DNA of 64,000 nt from JAFKFH01 sp017307375 (GCA_965229335.1 OZ245874.1:1984001-2048000); one strand, 5' to 3'; shown: positions 43,692 to 52,791, numbered from the stretch's first letter. The notes: a model not told the origin generated them from the sequence alone. Numbers and translations are program-made.

Positions 43692-44453
43692 ATGGACGAA
43701 ATCGTTCTCGACCGGGTCAGCCATCGCTTCGGCGACCATCAGGCGGTGCAGGATCTGTCGCTTGCCGTGCGGCGCGGCGAGATTGTCGCGATGGTCGGCA
43801 AGACCGGCGCGGGCAAGAGCACCGCGTTCAGCATGATCATGGGCAATCTGAAGCCCGACGAAGGCGAGGTCCGTGTCGCCGGCCTCGATCCCTATGCCCA
43901 GTTCCAGGCGCTGCGGGGCCGGATCGGCGTCTCGTTCCAGACCGATCGGCTGCTGCCGTGGCGGCGGGCACGCGAGAATGTCGAGATCGGCATGCAGATC
44001 CTGGGCGTGTCGGCGGCCGAACGGCGCCGGCGGGCCGAGGAATGGCTTGCCCGCGTCAAGCTTGCCGATGCCGGCAACAAATATCCGCACGAGCTGTCGG
44101 GCGGCATGCGCCAGCGCGTGTCGCTGGCCCGTGCGCTGGCCATCGACCCGGCGATCCTGCTGCTCGACGAAAGCTTCTCGCAGCTCGACGAGGTCACCTC
44201 GCGCGCGCTGCGCCGCGACTTCAGCCAGTTGATCCGCCAGCTCGGCAAGACCTGCCTGTTCATCACCCACCGCATCGACGACGCGGTCGAGATGGCCGAC
44301 CGGATCGTCGTGCTGGCGGCGCCGGCGCGGGTCGCGCTGGATATCGAGCCGCGCCGGCACGATGCGTCGACCGGAACGCTGCACGCGCTGGTCGAGCGCG
44401 CGATGGCCGGCGAGGCCGCGCCCCCCAGGGCCGCCGCGGCGGGCGGGCGCTGA
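43692..44453 (+). CDS. ABC transporter ATP-binding protein, SsuB/TauB type
   Basis: A 253-residue ATPase with Walker A GKTGAGKST near residue 36, the Q-loop SFQTDRLLPWR, the signature LSGGMRQRVSLARAL, Walker B ILLLDESF and the switch histidine in LFITHRIDDA. All motifs are intact. It powers the Tau/Ssu-type importer. Its stop overlaps the next start in TGATG, coupling transport to the hydrolase. Confidence 0.92.
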   Translation: MDEIVLDRVSHRFGDHQAVQDLSLAVRRGEIVAMVGKTGAGKSTAFSMIMGNLKPDEGEVRVAGLDPYAQFQALRGRIGVSFQTDRLLPWRRARENVEIGMQILGVSAAERRRRAEEWLARVKLADAGNKYPHELSGGMRQRVSLARALAIDPAILLLDESFSQLDEVTSRALRRDFSQLIRQLGKTCLFITHRIDDAVEMADRIVVLAAPARVALDIEPRRHDASTGTLHALVERAMAGEAAPPRAAAAGGR

Positions 44454-45139
44454 TGGTACCGCTGGTCCTGCTGCCCGGGCTGCTCTGCACGCCGGCGGTG
44501 TGGTCCGACGTGACCGACCTGCTGGACGGCAATACGCTGGTGCCGGAAATTCCGGCGCTGGACGACATCGGCGACATCGCCGCCCGGCTGCTGGCGGACC
44601 TGCCCGAGCGTTTCGCGCTGGGCGGGCTGTCGATGGGCGGATATATCGCGCTGGCGATGATGGCCCGTGCGCCCGAGCGGATCTCGGCCCTGGCCCTGGT
44701 CGACACCTCGGCCCGCGCCGATACCGAGGCGCAGGCCGAGCAGCGCCGGGACGGCGTCGCCAGGGCGCAGGCCGGCGGGTTCAGCGCGATGCTGCCCAAG
44801 CTTGCCTCGTTCCTGTTGCATCCCCAGGCCGATCCGGCTGTCCAGGCCCGCGTCGTCGCGATGGGCGCGGCGATCGGCGTCGATACCTTCGCCAGGCACC
44901 AGGCGGCGATCGCCGGTCGGCCGGACCGCCGGGCGATGCTGGCCGGTATCGGCTGTCCCGCGACGGTCCTGGTCGGCGATGCCGACCGGCTGACCACGCC
45001 GGACCTGGCCCGCGAGATGGTCGAGGCCATTCCGGGGGCCGTGCTGGAAATCATCGCCGATGCCGGGCACGTCACGCCGCTGGAACGCCCGGGTCCGGTG
45101 GCCGCGGCGCTGCGGCGCTGGCGTCAGCCGCATCGATAG
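44453..45139 (+). CDS. Alpha/beta-fold hydrolase
   Basis: A 228-residue small hydrolase. The oxyanion region is LLPGLLCTPAVW, the nucleophile elbow is GGLSMGGYIAL (serine near residue 59), an acidic residue follows in VLVGDADRLT, and the catalytic histidine is in DAGHVTPLERP. It is an esterase or C-C hydrolase of the type found in aromatic and terpenoid catabolism. The substrate is unknown. It is translationally coupled to the ABC ATPase, so it may act on the imported compound. Confidence 0.88.
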   Translation: MVPLVLLPGLLCTPAVWSDVTDLLDGNTLVPEIPALDDIGDIAARLLADLPERFALGGLSMGGYIALAMMARAPERISALALVDTSARADTEAQAEQRRDGVARAQAGGFSAMLPKLASFLLHPQADPAVQARVVAMGAAIGVDTFARHQAAIAGRPDRRAMLAGIGCPATVLVGDADRLTTPDLAREMVEAIPGAVLEIIADAGHVTPLERPGPVAAALRRWRQPHR

Positions 45140-45177
45140 GCTTATGGTCCCCGCAGCACGATCGCGGGAGAGACATC

Positions 45178-45960
45178 ATGGATCTGGGATTGCGGGGTAA
45201 GGTCGCGCTGGTCACCGGGGCCAGCCGTGGCATCGGGCGGGCCATCGCCGAAAGCCTGGCCGCCGAGGGCGCGAAGCTCGCCCTGGCCGCGCGCGATCTG
45301 GCGGCGCTGGAGGAGGTGGCGGAAGCGGTCGCGGCGCGCGGTAGCGAAGCCTTCCTGCATCGGGCCGATCTGCGCGAGGCCGAGGCGCCGCAGGCCTTCC
45401 GCGATGCCGCCATCGCCCATTACGGCCGCATCGATATCGTGGTCGGCAATGCCGGTGCCACCAAGCGCGGTGATTTCCTGCAGCTCAGCGAAGCCGACTG
45501 GGCCGACGGTTTCGCGCTCAAGTTCCACGGCCATGTCCGGCTGACGCGGGCGGCCTGGCCCGATCTCGTCGCGTCGAAGGGCACGCTGCTGTTCGTCATC
45601 GGCGTCGGCGGCCGCACGCCCGGGGCCGAGTTCACCATCGGCGGCTCGGTCAATGCCGCCTTGATGAACTTCACCAAGTCGATGGCCGACCGTGGCGTCG
45701 CCGACGGCGTGCGGGTCTGCGCGGTCAACCCGGGCGCCATCGCCACCGCCCGGCTGCAGACGCGCATCCGCAGCTACGCGGCCGAGCATCGGCTGGACGA
45801 GACCGCGGCGGCCGAGGGCCTGGCGCGTGCGATGGGCGTCGCCCGCTTCGGCCGGCCCGACGAGATCGCCGACATGATCACCTTCCTGGCCTCCGACCGT
45901 GCCGCCTACGCGCAGGGCGCGCTGATCGACGTCGATGGCGGGGTGACGCGTACCTTGTGA
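45178..45960 (+). CDS. SDR-fold protein with a substituted catalytic triad
   Basis: A 260-residue Rossmann protein with the classical SDR cofactor motif TGASRGIG (residues 13-20), the NAG motif at 91-93 and a normal C-terminal DVDGG. The active-site block, however, reads FVIGVGGRTPGAEFTIGGSVNAAL. Aligning the following AAL with the usual YxxxK-AAL places Gly155 where the tyrosine belongs, Asn159 where the lysine belongs and Gly142 where the serine belongs. It may therefore bind NAD(P) and act by another mechanism, or not be a dehydrogenase. GGGAGAG supports ATG 45178. Probably the last gene of the ABC operon, followed by a long hairpin. Confidence 0.85.
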   Translation: MDLGLRGKVALVTGASRGIGRAIAESLAAEGAKLALAARDLAALEEVAEAVAARGSEAFLHRADLREAEAPQAFRDAAIAHYGRIDIVVGNAGATKRGDFLQLSEADWADGFALKFHGHVRLTRAAWPDLVASKGTLLFVIGVGGRTPGAEFTIGGSVNAALMNFTKSMADRGVADGVRVCAVNPGAIATARLQTRIRSYAAEHRLDETAAAEGLARAMGVARFGRPDEIADMITFLASDRAAYAQGALIDVDGGVTRTL

Positions 45961-45975
45961 TGTAATCTTTCGTAA

Positions 45976-46013
45976 GTGGCCGTGGAAAGGAAGACCTTCC
46001 GTTCCACTGCCAC
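45976..46013 (+). terminator. Long hairpin after the SDR gene
   Basis: A 38-base inverted repeat: GTGGC, GTGGAA and GGAAG on the left pair with CTTCC, TTCCAC and GCCAC on the right, giving 16 base pairs with two single-base mismatches and a two-base tip. It lies 16 bases past the SDR stop and about 75 bases before the next ATG. There is no T-run, so it may work with Rho or as an mRNA-end stabiliser. Confidence 0.55.
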
Positions 46014-46086
46014 GGCCGGGCCTTGACTATCTCCCCTGCGGCGGGCAACCAGAATGGTGCTCTGCATGTCGTTGGGGGAGACGATC

Positions 46087-49017
46087 ATGACGCGCTTGCT
46101 GACCTGGGCCTCGCTGGCCCTGACCCTGCTGTTCGCGCTGCCTGCGCAGGCGATCCAGATTACCGGCACCTTCGTCGCCGGCCCGGCCCTGGTCGTCGAA
46201 TCGGTCGTCGGCGCCTATCTGATCAGCAACGGCCAGGTGACGACCCAGCCCATTTCCGTCTACGTCACCAAGGGCGCCGGACAATTCGTCCTGACCGTGC
46301 CGCCCAGCACCCCGGTCCTGGTCGTCGGCAATTTCGTGCCGAACGGCCGCTACGACGATCCCGTGCTCGGCCGCACCGAGCAGCTCTCCACGATCATGCG
46401 CGCGGTGCTGGTGACCGGCACGTCCGACATGGCGCTGACCCTCTCGCCGATCAGCGAGGCGGCCGCGCAGGTCGCGCTGGGCGAGACGTCGGCACAGGCG
46501 CCCGCGCCGCTGACCGAGGCGCTGATCCGCGCCACCCAGGCCAAGGCGCAATCCTACCTGCTGTCCGTCGATCCGCTGGCCACCACGCCGCTCGATGCGA
46601 CCAGCGCCGCGGCGATGGCCGGGGCCTCGCCGGCGCAGCGCCTGCTGGCGGTGGCGCTTGCCGGGATCTCCTATCAGCGTTCCGCGACCGGCCAGACCCT
46701 GTCGGCGGTCATCCAGAACGTCGCCCAGCTGATCCAGGCCGGCTGGACACTGCTTGATGCCGGGGGCGGCTTCTCCGCCGATCCGGAGAGCGAGCCGGTC
46801 GCCGCCATGGCGCCGGTCCAGAATGCCATCGGCAGTTTCGTCAACAGCACCCAGAACCGGTCGGGCGTCGCCAGCCTCTATGACCTTGCCGCCATCCTGC
46901 TGGGCGGCGGGCCGCGCGGCGGCACGCCGGGCGCGCCGTGGACGCAGGCCTGCATCGAGTCCGTCACCGCCGACTTCGCCATCCGCGATGCGATCGCGCA
47001 AAGCCCGCTGGCCCAGGCGCAATGGCGGACCATCTCGGCCTACGGCAATCTCGCCTGGGGGCCGTCACCGACTATCTATCCGGCAGTGACCATCCCGGCC
47101 GGCTGCGATCCGGTGACCTGGCAGCAGCAGCGCCTGCTGGCCGCCGCCAATCACTTCATCCAGCAACAGCACAACTACTGCCACCACTACATTCCCGGCT
47201 GGAATTCGGCCGGGCTGACCTTCCCCCAGTCCAACGGGCCGAACGCCGGACCCGGTCCCTCCTATTGCTATACCGGCTCCGGCGCCGGCATCGCGGCGAA
47301 CGCCGCGACGCAGACCGGCCTCGACTGCTCGAACTATACCTCCTGGCTCTACAACTACGCGCTGGGCGGGGTGCGGATGACCGGCGGGATCACGGCCCAG
47401 GGCGGCTCGCTGCCGACCGCCGACCGCGCCTACAACTACGGCAATGCCTGGGCACCCGGCACGCTCTACGAGCGGCCGGCGCAGTGGCAGGGTTACATCA
47501 CCAAGGGCCAGGCGCAGTACCAGCAATACCCGTTCCAGCCCGGTGACCTGCTCTATGTCGGGCCGACCGCGGCCGACGCGGCGAAGGGCAAGATCTCGCA
47601 TGTGGTGATGTGGACCGGGATCCAGGCCGCCGACGGGTCGGGCCGCTATCTCGTGACCGAAAGCTTCGGGGCGATCGACAATGACGGGGTCAAGCCGCAG
47701 GCGGCGATTCCCAACCGCTTCCCGTTCAGCGGCCCGGCCGGCTTCACCGGCGCGGCCTATACCGGCTATCTGAACAACGCCGGCCCGAACCTGCGCTATT
47801 TCGAAGGCACCTTCCGCGCGACCAATCTGGTGCACTACCGCCGGATCATCAACGCGCCGTCCGGCTACTACACCATTCCCTACTCGGTCGGCACCGGGGT
47901 CGAGCAGGGCCGGCTGGCGATCGACGTGACGATCGCCGGGGCGCCGGCCGGCACGGTCACCGCCTCGCTCGACACCGGCTCGCGCGGCTTCTGGGTGACG
48001 CCGGGTCTGGCACCGACCGGCAGCGCCGCGTCGGCGCAATCGGTGCCGGGCTACATCTTCTACTGGAGCAGCGGCCATGTCCGCGTCGGCTACTGGACGC
48101 CGATGGCGGTGACGTTCCCGGCGGCGACGGCGCAGGGTGGCGCCACCGGCCCGGCGACCGCGACGATCCCGGTCCTGGTCGCGACGCTGCAGGGCTGCGT
48201 CGTCGGCACCTGGCCGAACGCCAGCTGCACCGACGGCACGCTGAGCCCGCCGACCGTGCAAGGCGCGATGATGGGCATCGGCTTCGACCGCACGGGCCAC
48301 GGCACCGGCTATGGCAGCGCCACGCCCGATCCGACCGGACCGGGCACCACGGCGAACCTGCAGATCCTCAATCCCTTCCTCAATCTCGACCAGATGAAGG
48401 GCGGCACGATGCGCAGCGGCTATATCCTCGGCACCGGCGGCATCACCCTGGGGCTGACCGCCGCCAATACCGCCCAGACCTACAACGGCGCGCGCAGCGC
48501 CTATGCCTACACCCAGCTCAAGCCGACCGGCCGCCCGGCGGTGGCGGGCGCGCCGACCGACTGGCTGCCGATGACCGGCGCGGTGACGCTACAAGGCAAG
48601 ACCTATGCCGCGGCCCAGGCCGTGCTCGACATCGGCATTCCGAACATGTTGATCACGCTGGGCAACACCACGCCGTTCGCCGGCCAGGTGACCGCGGGCA
48701 ACACGACCTACCTGTCCGCTGCTTCCGGTACCCTGGACATCGACCTGCAGAACGGCACCGGCCGGGTCGGCTACAGCATCGCCGTTCCCGATCCCGGGGC
48801 GGTGGTGCCGCCGAACGCGACGCTCAGGCCGGCCAATGTCGCGCTGTCACCGGCCCAGCCGGTCTGGTGGACCAATGAAAGCCGCGACACCCTGGTCAAT
48901 ACCGGCATCTATGCGCTGAACGCCTTCAACTATCTCTACGATGCCCAGGACGGGCTGATCGGGCTGCAGCTCAATGCGACGTCGGACGGCAAGGGCGCGC
49001 ATGTCCGGACCAACTGA
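46087..49017 (+). CDS. Secreted multidomain protein with NlpC/P60-like and pepsin-like aspartic-protease regions
   Basis: A 976-residue protein with a Sec signal peptide (hydrophobic core LTWASLALTLLFALP, cut after AQA near residue 20). Residues about 20-330 are unassigned. The middle region looks NlpC/P60-like: Cys414 in TGLDCSNYTSWLYN, a QPGDLLYVGP strand, and His505 in KISHVVMWTG. The C-terminal part (about 600-976) resembles a two-lobed aspartic protease: SLDTGSRGFWV with Asp629, the MMGIGF and NPFLNL stretch, SGYILGTGGITLG, and a second acidic site LDIGIPNMLI with Asp848. Such a fusion would pair a peptidoglycan or amide hydrolase with a peptidase outside the cytoplasm. GGGGGAG supports ATG 46087. 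I do not know a characterised relative. Confidence 0.75.
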   Translation: MTRLLTWASLALTLLFALPAQAIQITGTFVAGPALVVESVVGAYLISNGQVTTQPISVYVTKGAGQFVLTVPPSTPVLVVGNFVPNGRYDDPVLGRTEQLSTIMRAVLVTGTSDMALTLSPISEAAAQVALGETSAQAPAPLTEALIRATQAKAQSYLLSVDPLATTPLDATSAAAMAGASPAQRLLAVALAGISYQRSATGQTLSAVIQNVAQLIQAGWTLLDAGGGFSADPESEPVAAMAPVQNAIGSFVNSTQNRSGVASLYDLAAILLGGGPRGGTPGAPWTQACIESVTADFAIRDAIAQSPLAQAQWRTISAYGNLAWGPSPTIYPAVTIPAGCDPVTWQQQRLLAAANHFIQQQHNYCHHYIPGWNSAGLTFPQSNGPNAGPGPSYCYTGSGAGIAANAATQTGLDCSNYTSWLYNYALGGVRMTGGITAQGGSLPTADRAYNYGNAWAPGTLYERPAQWQGYITKGQAQYQQYPFQPGDLLYVGPTAADAAKGKISHVVMWTGIQAADGSGRYLVTESFGAIDNDGVKPQAAIPNRFPFSGPAGFTGAAYTGYLNNAGPNLRYFEGTFRATNLVHYRRIINAPSGYYTIPYSVGTGVEQGRLAIDVTIAGAPAGTVTASLDTGSRGFWVTPGLAPTGSAASAQSVPGYIFYWSSGHVRVGYWTPMAVTFPAATAQGGATGPATATIPVLVATLQGCVVGTWPNASCTDGTLSPPTVQGAMMGIGFDRTGHGTGYGSATPDPTGPGTTANLQILNPFLNLDQMKGGTMRSGYILGTGGITLGLTAANTAQTYNGARSAYAYTQLKPTGRPAVAGAPTDWLPMTGAVTLQGKTYAAAQAVLDIGIPNMLITLGNTTPFAGQVTAGNTTYLSAASGTLDIDLQNGTGRVGYSIAVPDPGAVVPPNATLRPANVALSPAQPVWWTNESRDTLVNTGIYALNAFNYLYDAQDGLIGLQLNATSDGKGAHVRTN

Positions 49018-50466
49018 TCACGGTGCGATAGCGACCCAGGGGCAGGCCTCCTCGTAGGCGCGCGCCAGCTGGAGCACGGCGAGGTCGGCGCGCGGCCGGC
49101 CGATCAGCTGCATGCCCATCGGCTGGCCCTCGGGGCCGAAGCCGACCGGCACGCTGATCGCAGGGCAGCCTGCCATCGTCGCGCCGGCCACCACTTCCAT
49201 CCAGCGGTGGTAGCTGTCCATCCGGCGGTCGCCGATTGCCTTGGGCCAGTGCTGGTCGACCGAAAAGGGGAAGACCTGGGCGGTCGGCAGGGCCAGGAAA
49301 TCATGATCCTCGAACAGCGCCAACAGGGCGTGGTACCAGGCCATGCGGGCATCGCCGGCGCGCTGCACGTCGATCGCCGACAGTTTCAGCGCCCGCTCGA
49401 CTTCCCACTGCGCTTCCGGCTTCAGCTTGGCGCGGCGGGCGGGATCCTCGAAGATCGGCCCCAGCTTGCCGATCAGCCCGAACTGGCGCAGCACGGAGAA
49501 GGCTTGCCACAGGCGCTCGAAGTCGAAGCGGGGCAGGGCTTGCGCAACCTCGCAGCCCAGCCCGGCGAGAATGTCGAGCGCCGACCGGCAGAGGTCGAGA
49601 ATGCCGGGCTCGATCGCGAGATGGCCGCCGAGATCACCGCCCCAGGCGATGCGCAGGCCCTTCGGGTCGCGCTGCAACCGCTCCTCGAACCGATAGCCGG
49701 GATCGTCGAGCGACAGCGGCGCCCGCGCGTCGTAGCCTGCCTGTACGCTCAGCAGCAGGGCGAGGTCGTCGACCGAGCGGGCCATCGGCCCCTCGGTGCC
49801 GAGCTGTCCGAAGAAGCCGTCGAGGGTCGGCGCATAGGGCACCCGGCCCTGGGACGGGCGGAAGCCGAAGACGTTGTTGAAGGCTGCAGGGTTGCGCAGC
49901 GAGCCGCCCATGTCGCTGCCATCGGCGACGGGCAGCAGACGGAGGGCCAGCGCCACGGCCGAGCCGCCGGACGAGCCGCCGGCGATCCGGCCGGGGTCGT
50001 AGGCGTTCCGGGTGATCCCGTGGACCGGATTGTAGGTATTGGAGCCGAGGCCGAATTCGGGTGTGTTGGTCTTGCCGATGATGATTGCGCCGGCCCGCCG
50101 TACGCGCTCGACGATCACCGTGTCGACCTCGGGCACGAAATCGGCGAAGAGCGGCGAGCCGTAGGTGGTGCGCAGCCCCTTGGTATTGGCCAAATCCTTG
50201 ATCGCCTGCGGAATGCCGAACAATGCGCCGCGGCCTTCGCCACGGGCCAGCGCCGTATCGGCCTCGCGCGCCTCGGCGATCAGCACGTCGCGCGGGCGCA
50301 GCGAGATGATCGCGTTGTAGGTCGGATTGACCCGGTCGATATGGTCGAGATAGGCGCCCATCACCTCGGCCACCGAGACATGGCGGTGGCGGATCGCCTT
50401 GGCCAGCGCGCCCGCACCGAGGCGGCAGATGTCGGGGGCGGAGGCGGTGATCGATCCGGGGGTCAT
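49018..50466 (-). CDS. Amidase-signature family amidase
   Basis: A 482-residue hydrolase with a complete Ser-cisSer-Lys triad: Lys90 in PQAIKDLAN, Ser165 in AGGSSGGSA and Ser189 in GSDMGGSLR. The 24-residue gap between the two serines matches characterised amidases. It hydrolyses an unidentified carboxamide. Its stop abuts the stop of the secreted-protein gene on the other strand with no base between them. The MFS gene lies upstream on the same strand, separated by a hairpin. Confidence 0.9.
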   Translation of the reverse strand: MTPGSITASAPDICRLGAGALAKAIRHRHVSVAEVMGAYLDHIDRVNPTYNAIISLRPRDVLIAEAREADTALARGEGRGALFGIPQAIKDLANTKGLRTTYGSPLFADFVPEVDTVIVERVRRAGAIIIGKTNTPEFGLGSNTYNPVHGITRNAYDPGRIAGGSSGGSAVALALRLLPVADGSDMGGSLRNPAAFNNVFGFRPSQGRVPYAPTLDGFFGQLGTEGPMARSVDDLALLLSVQAGYDARAPLSLDDPGYRFEERLQRDPKGLRIAWGGDLGGHLAIEPGILDLCRSALDILAGLGCEVAQALPRFDFERLWQAFSVLRQFGLIGKLGPIFEDPARRAKLKPEAQWEVERALKLSAIDVQRAGDARMAWYHALLALFEDHDFLALPTAQVFPFSVDQHWPKAIGDRRMDSYHRWMEVVAGATMAGCPAISVPVGFGPEGQPMGMQLIGRPRADLAVLQLARAYEEACPWVAIAP

Positions 50467-50491
50467 GCGGGGGGCTCGCGAGTGGGTATCA

Positions 50492-50522
50492 GGGGGCGCA
50501 ACGATAGGATAGTCGCGCCCCC
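50492..50522 (-). terminator. Hairpin between the MFS and amidase genes
   Basis: GGGGGCGC (50492-50499) pairs perfectly with GCGCCCCC (50515-50522) around a 15-base loop. It lies 8 bases past the MFS stop and 26 bases before the amidase start on the minus strand. With no T-run it may attenuate, not fully end, the MFS transcript. Confidence 0.4.
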
Positions 50523-50530
50523 GATGCCAG

Positions 50531-51760
50531 TCAGGCGGTGTGTTGCGATCGCTGGCTGCCGAACACGGCGATCAGCAGCGCGGTGGCCAGGGCGAAGCCG
50601 CCGCCGATCAGCATCGCCGCAGGCACCCCGGCATGATCGACCGCAAGGCCGCCGAGCAGCGCGCCGGAGGCCAGCGCCACCTGGGCGATGGCGACGAACA
50701 GGGCCGCGCCGCTTTCCAACGCGTCCGGCGCGGCACGGAACATCCAGCTCTGGATGCTGATCGGCAGGGCGCCGAACGCCAGGCCCCAGAGGCCGACGAT
50801 GATCGTCGCGGCAAGTTGGCCGGCGCCCCAGACGGGCAGGGCAAGGGTCGTGGCGGCGATCAGCCCGGCGGCCAGGGTGACGGCCAGGCCGACATGGCGG
50901 TTGGCGATCCAGGCGCCGGCCGAATTGCCGACGAAGCCGGCTATGCCATAGGCAAGCAACAGCCCGGTGACCATCCCGGCGGTCATGCCGCTGACCTGGA
51001 CCAGGAACGGCGTGACGTAGGTGTAGGCGGCGAACTGGCCGAGAAAGATCAGCAGCGTCGCGATCAGGCCGGCCCGTGCCTTGGGCACGGCGAACAGCGC
51101 GGGCAGGTGGCGCAGGCGGATCGCCCGATCCGGCACCAGCCGCGGCAACAGGGCGATCTGGGCGGCCAGCACCACGATGGCGATGCCGCCGGCCGCGGCA
51201 AAGGCGGCGCGCCAGCCGAACAGCTCGCCGATCAGCGCGCCGGCCGGCACGCCGGCCACCGTGCCGAGCGATACGCCGGCAAAGATCAGCGAGGTCGCCT
51301 TGATCGCATGGGCGGGCGGCACCAGCCGCGGCCCGATGGCGACGCCGATCGCCCAAAATCCGCCGACCCCGAAGCCGAGCAGCAATCGGCCGAGCAAGAG
51401 CGGCACGAAGCTCGGGGCCGCCGCGACCAGCAGGTTGGAGATCACCAGCAGGGCCATCAATACCCAGAGGACGATGCGGCGATCGAGCCGGCCGCTGGCG
51501 ACGGTCAGTGCCGGGGCGGCGATCGCGGCGAGGATCCCGGGCATGGTGACGGTCAGGCCGGCCTGGCCCTCGGTGACGCCGAGGTCGCGGGCCACCGCCG
51601 GCAGCAGGCCGACGGGCAGGAATTCGCTGGTGACCAGCGCGAAGGCGCCGGTACCGACCGAAAGGACGGCCAGCCAGGTGGCCAGCGCGGGCCGGGGCGG
51701 GCAGGGATCGTGCCCGGCGGCGAGCGCTGGGGCGTCGATCGGCAGGGAAGGGGCGGACAT
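50531..51760 (-). CDS. MFS transporter, AraJ/sugar-or-drug efflux type (DHA1)
   Basis: A 409-residue inner-membrane protein with about 12 hydrophobic segments. It has the DHA1 features SEFLPVGLLPAVARDLGV in the first helix pair, a SGRLDRR loop between helices 2 and 3, and GFGVGGFWAIGVAIGPRLV in helix 5. That pattern is common in the AraJ/YdeA/PbuE group of exporters. GGAG stands nine bases before the ATG at 51760. An earlier in-frame ATG at 51799 would add a non-conserved tail. The substrate is unknown; the adjacent amidase could act on what it exports, but this is speculative. Confidence 0.87.
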   Translation of the reverse strand: MSAPSLPIDAPALAAGHDPCPPRPALATWLAVLSVGTGAFALVTSEFLPVGLLPAVARDLGVTEGQAGLTVTMPGILAAIAAPALTVASGRLDRRIVLWVLMALLVISNLLVAAAPSFVPLLLGRLLLGFGVGGFWAIGVAIGPRLVPPAHAIKATSLIFAGVSLGTVAGVPAGALIGELFGWRAAFAAAGGIAIVVLAAQIALLPRLVPDRAIRLRHLPALFAVPKARAGLIATLLIFLGQFAAYTYVTPFLVQVSGMTAGMVTGLLLAYGIAGFVGNSAGAWIANRHVGLAVTLAAGLIAATTLALPVWGAGQLAATIIVGLWGLAFGALPISIQSWMFRAAPDALESGAALFVAIAQVALASGALLGGLAVDHAGVPAAMLIGGGFALATALLIAVFGSQRSQHTA

Positions 51761-51940
51761 GCCGGTATGCTCCGAGGAATTGCGGGGAGGTGCAGGCAAG
51801 GCGAGGGCGTTCGCAGCGATTTGCCGCGTCGGGAATGTATTTTTGTAGTGATCGATCCAGATATCGCGACGACAGGTAGGGCCAAGCGGCCGCTACGTCA
51901 ATCGCTTTCTGGAATAGTCGCTATGGAAATCGGCGACGGC

Positions 51941-52732
51941 TCAGTCGAGCTGTTCGGCGATGGTGCGGGCCGCCGTCTGCAGAGGCTCGAGATGCAGCGG
52001 CTTGCCGCGCTGATGCATCTGCGGGGTGAGGCCGGCGATCGAGAGGGCGGCGACGACCGCCCCATCGCGGTTGAAGATCGGTACCGCCAGGGCGGTCAGG
52101 CCGAGCGCCACGTCGTCGATGGCGAGTTCCCAGCCGCGCTTGCGGATCTGGGCGAAGTGGGTTCGCAGCTCGGTCCTGTCGGTGACGCTTTTCGGGGTGA
52201 GCTGGACGAGGTCGCCGGCCAATGCCGCTTCTATTTCGGCTTCGTCCTGATAGGCCAGCAGCAATTTCGGGGCGCCGCCGCAATTGAGCGGCAGCTGGCC
52301 GCCGATGCTCCACCAGCGCACCTCCATGCCCTTCACGTCGTGCATGCGTTCCAGGCAGACGGCACCGTGGTTCTGGTAGATCGACAGGAACGACGTGACC
52401 GACAGCAGATTGGCCAGCCGCGTCAGTTCGGGGTTGGCGATGCGGCGGATGTCGATGTCCTCGGCCGCCGCGGCGATGCGGCGGATGGCGCTGCCCAGGC
52501 CGTATTGCCGGGTCGCCTCGTCCTGGACGATGAAACCTTCACCCATCAGCGTCAGCAGCAGGCGCCGGGTCGTCCCCTTGTCGAGTCGGGCGGCTTCGGC
52601 GACTTCGGCCAGGCTCTGCCGGGGACGGTCGGGAAAGGTCTTGAGGATCGCAATGGCCCGGTTCACCGCCCGGACCCCACCGGATTCCTCGGTCGCGGCC
52701 CCGTCGACGGCCGCCATTTTCGCTTTCGCCAT
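51941..52732 (-). CDS. IclR-family transcriptional regulator
   Basis: A 263-residue regulator. The N-terminal winged helix (about residues 20-80) has AVNRAIAILKTF, SLAEVAEAARLDKGTTRRLL and LMGEGFIVQ. The C-terminal GAF-like effector domain has LGLTALAVPIFNRDGAVVAALSIAGL. AGGGGATGG before ATG 52732 supports that start over an upstream one. It is divergent from the 52888-63922 gene run, and inverted repeats lie in the 155-base gap, so it is the probable regulator of that run. IclR proteins commonly respond to organic-acid pathway intermediates. Confidence 0.9.
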   Translation of the reverse strand: MAKAKMAAVDGAATEESGGVRAVNRAIAILKTFPDRPRQSLAEVAEAARLDKGTTRRLLLTLMGEGFIVQDEATRQYGLGSAIRRIAAAAEDIDIRRIANPELTRLANLLSVTSFLSIYQNHGAVCLERMHDVKGMEVRWWSIGGQLPLNCGGAPKLLLAYQDEAEIEAALAGDLVQLTPKSVTDRTELRTHFAQIRKRGWELAIDDVALGLTALAVPIFNRDGAVVAALSIAGLTPQMHQRGKPLHLEPLQTAARTIAEQLD

Positions 52733-52791
52733 TACCCATCCCCTGCCTTCGCCGGCGCACGCTTTGCCATGCCCGGCCAGCATAGTTCAAA

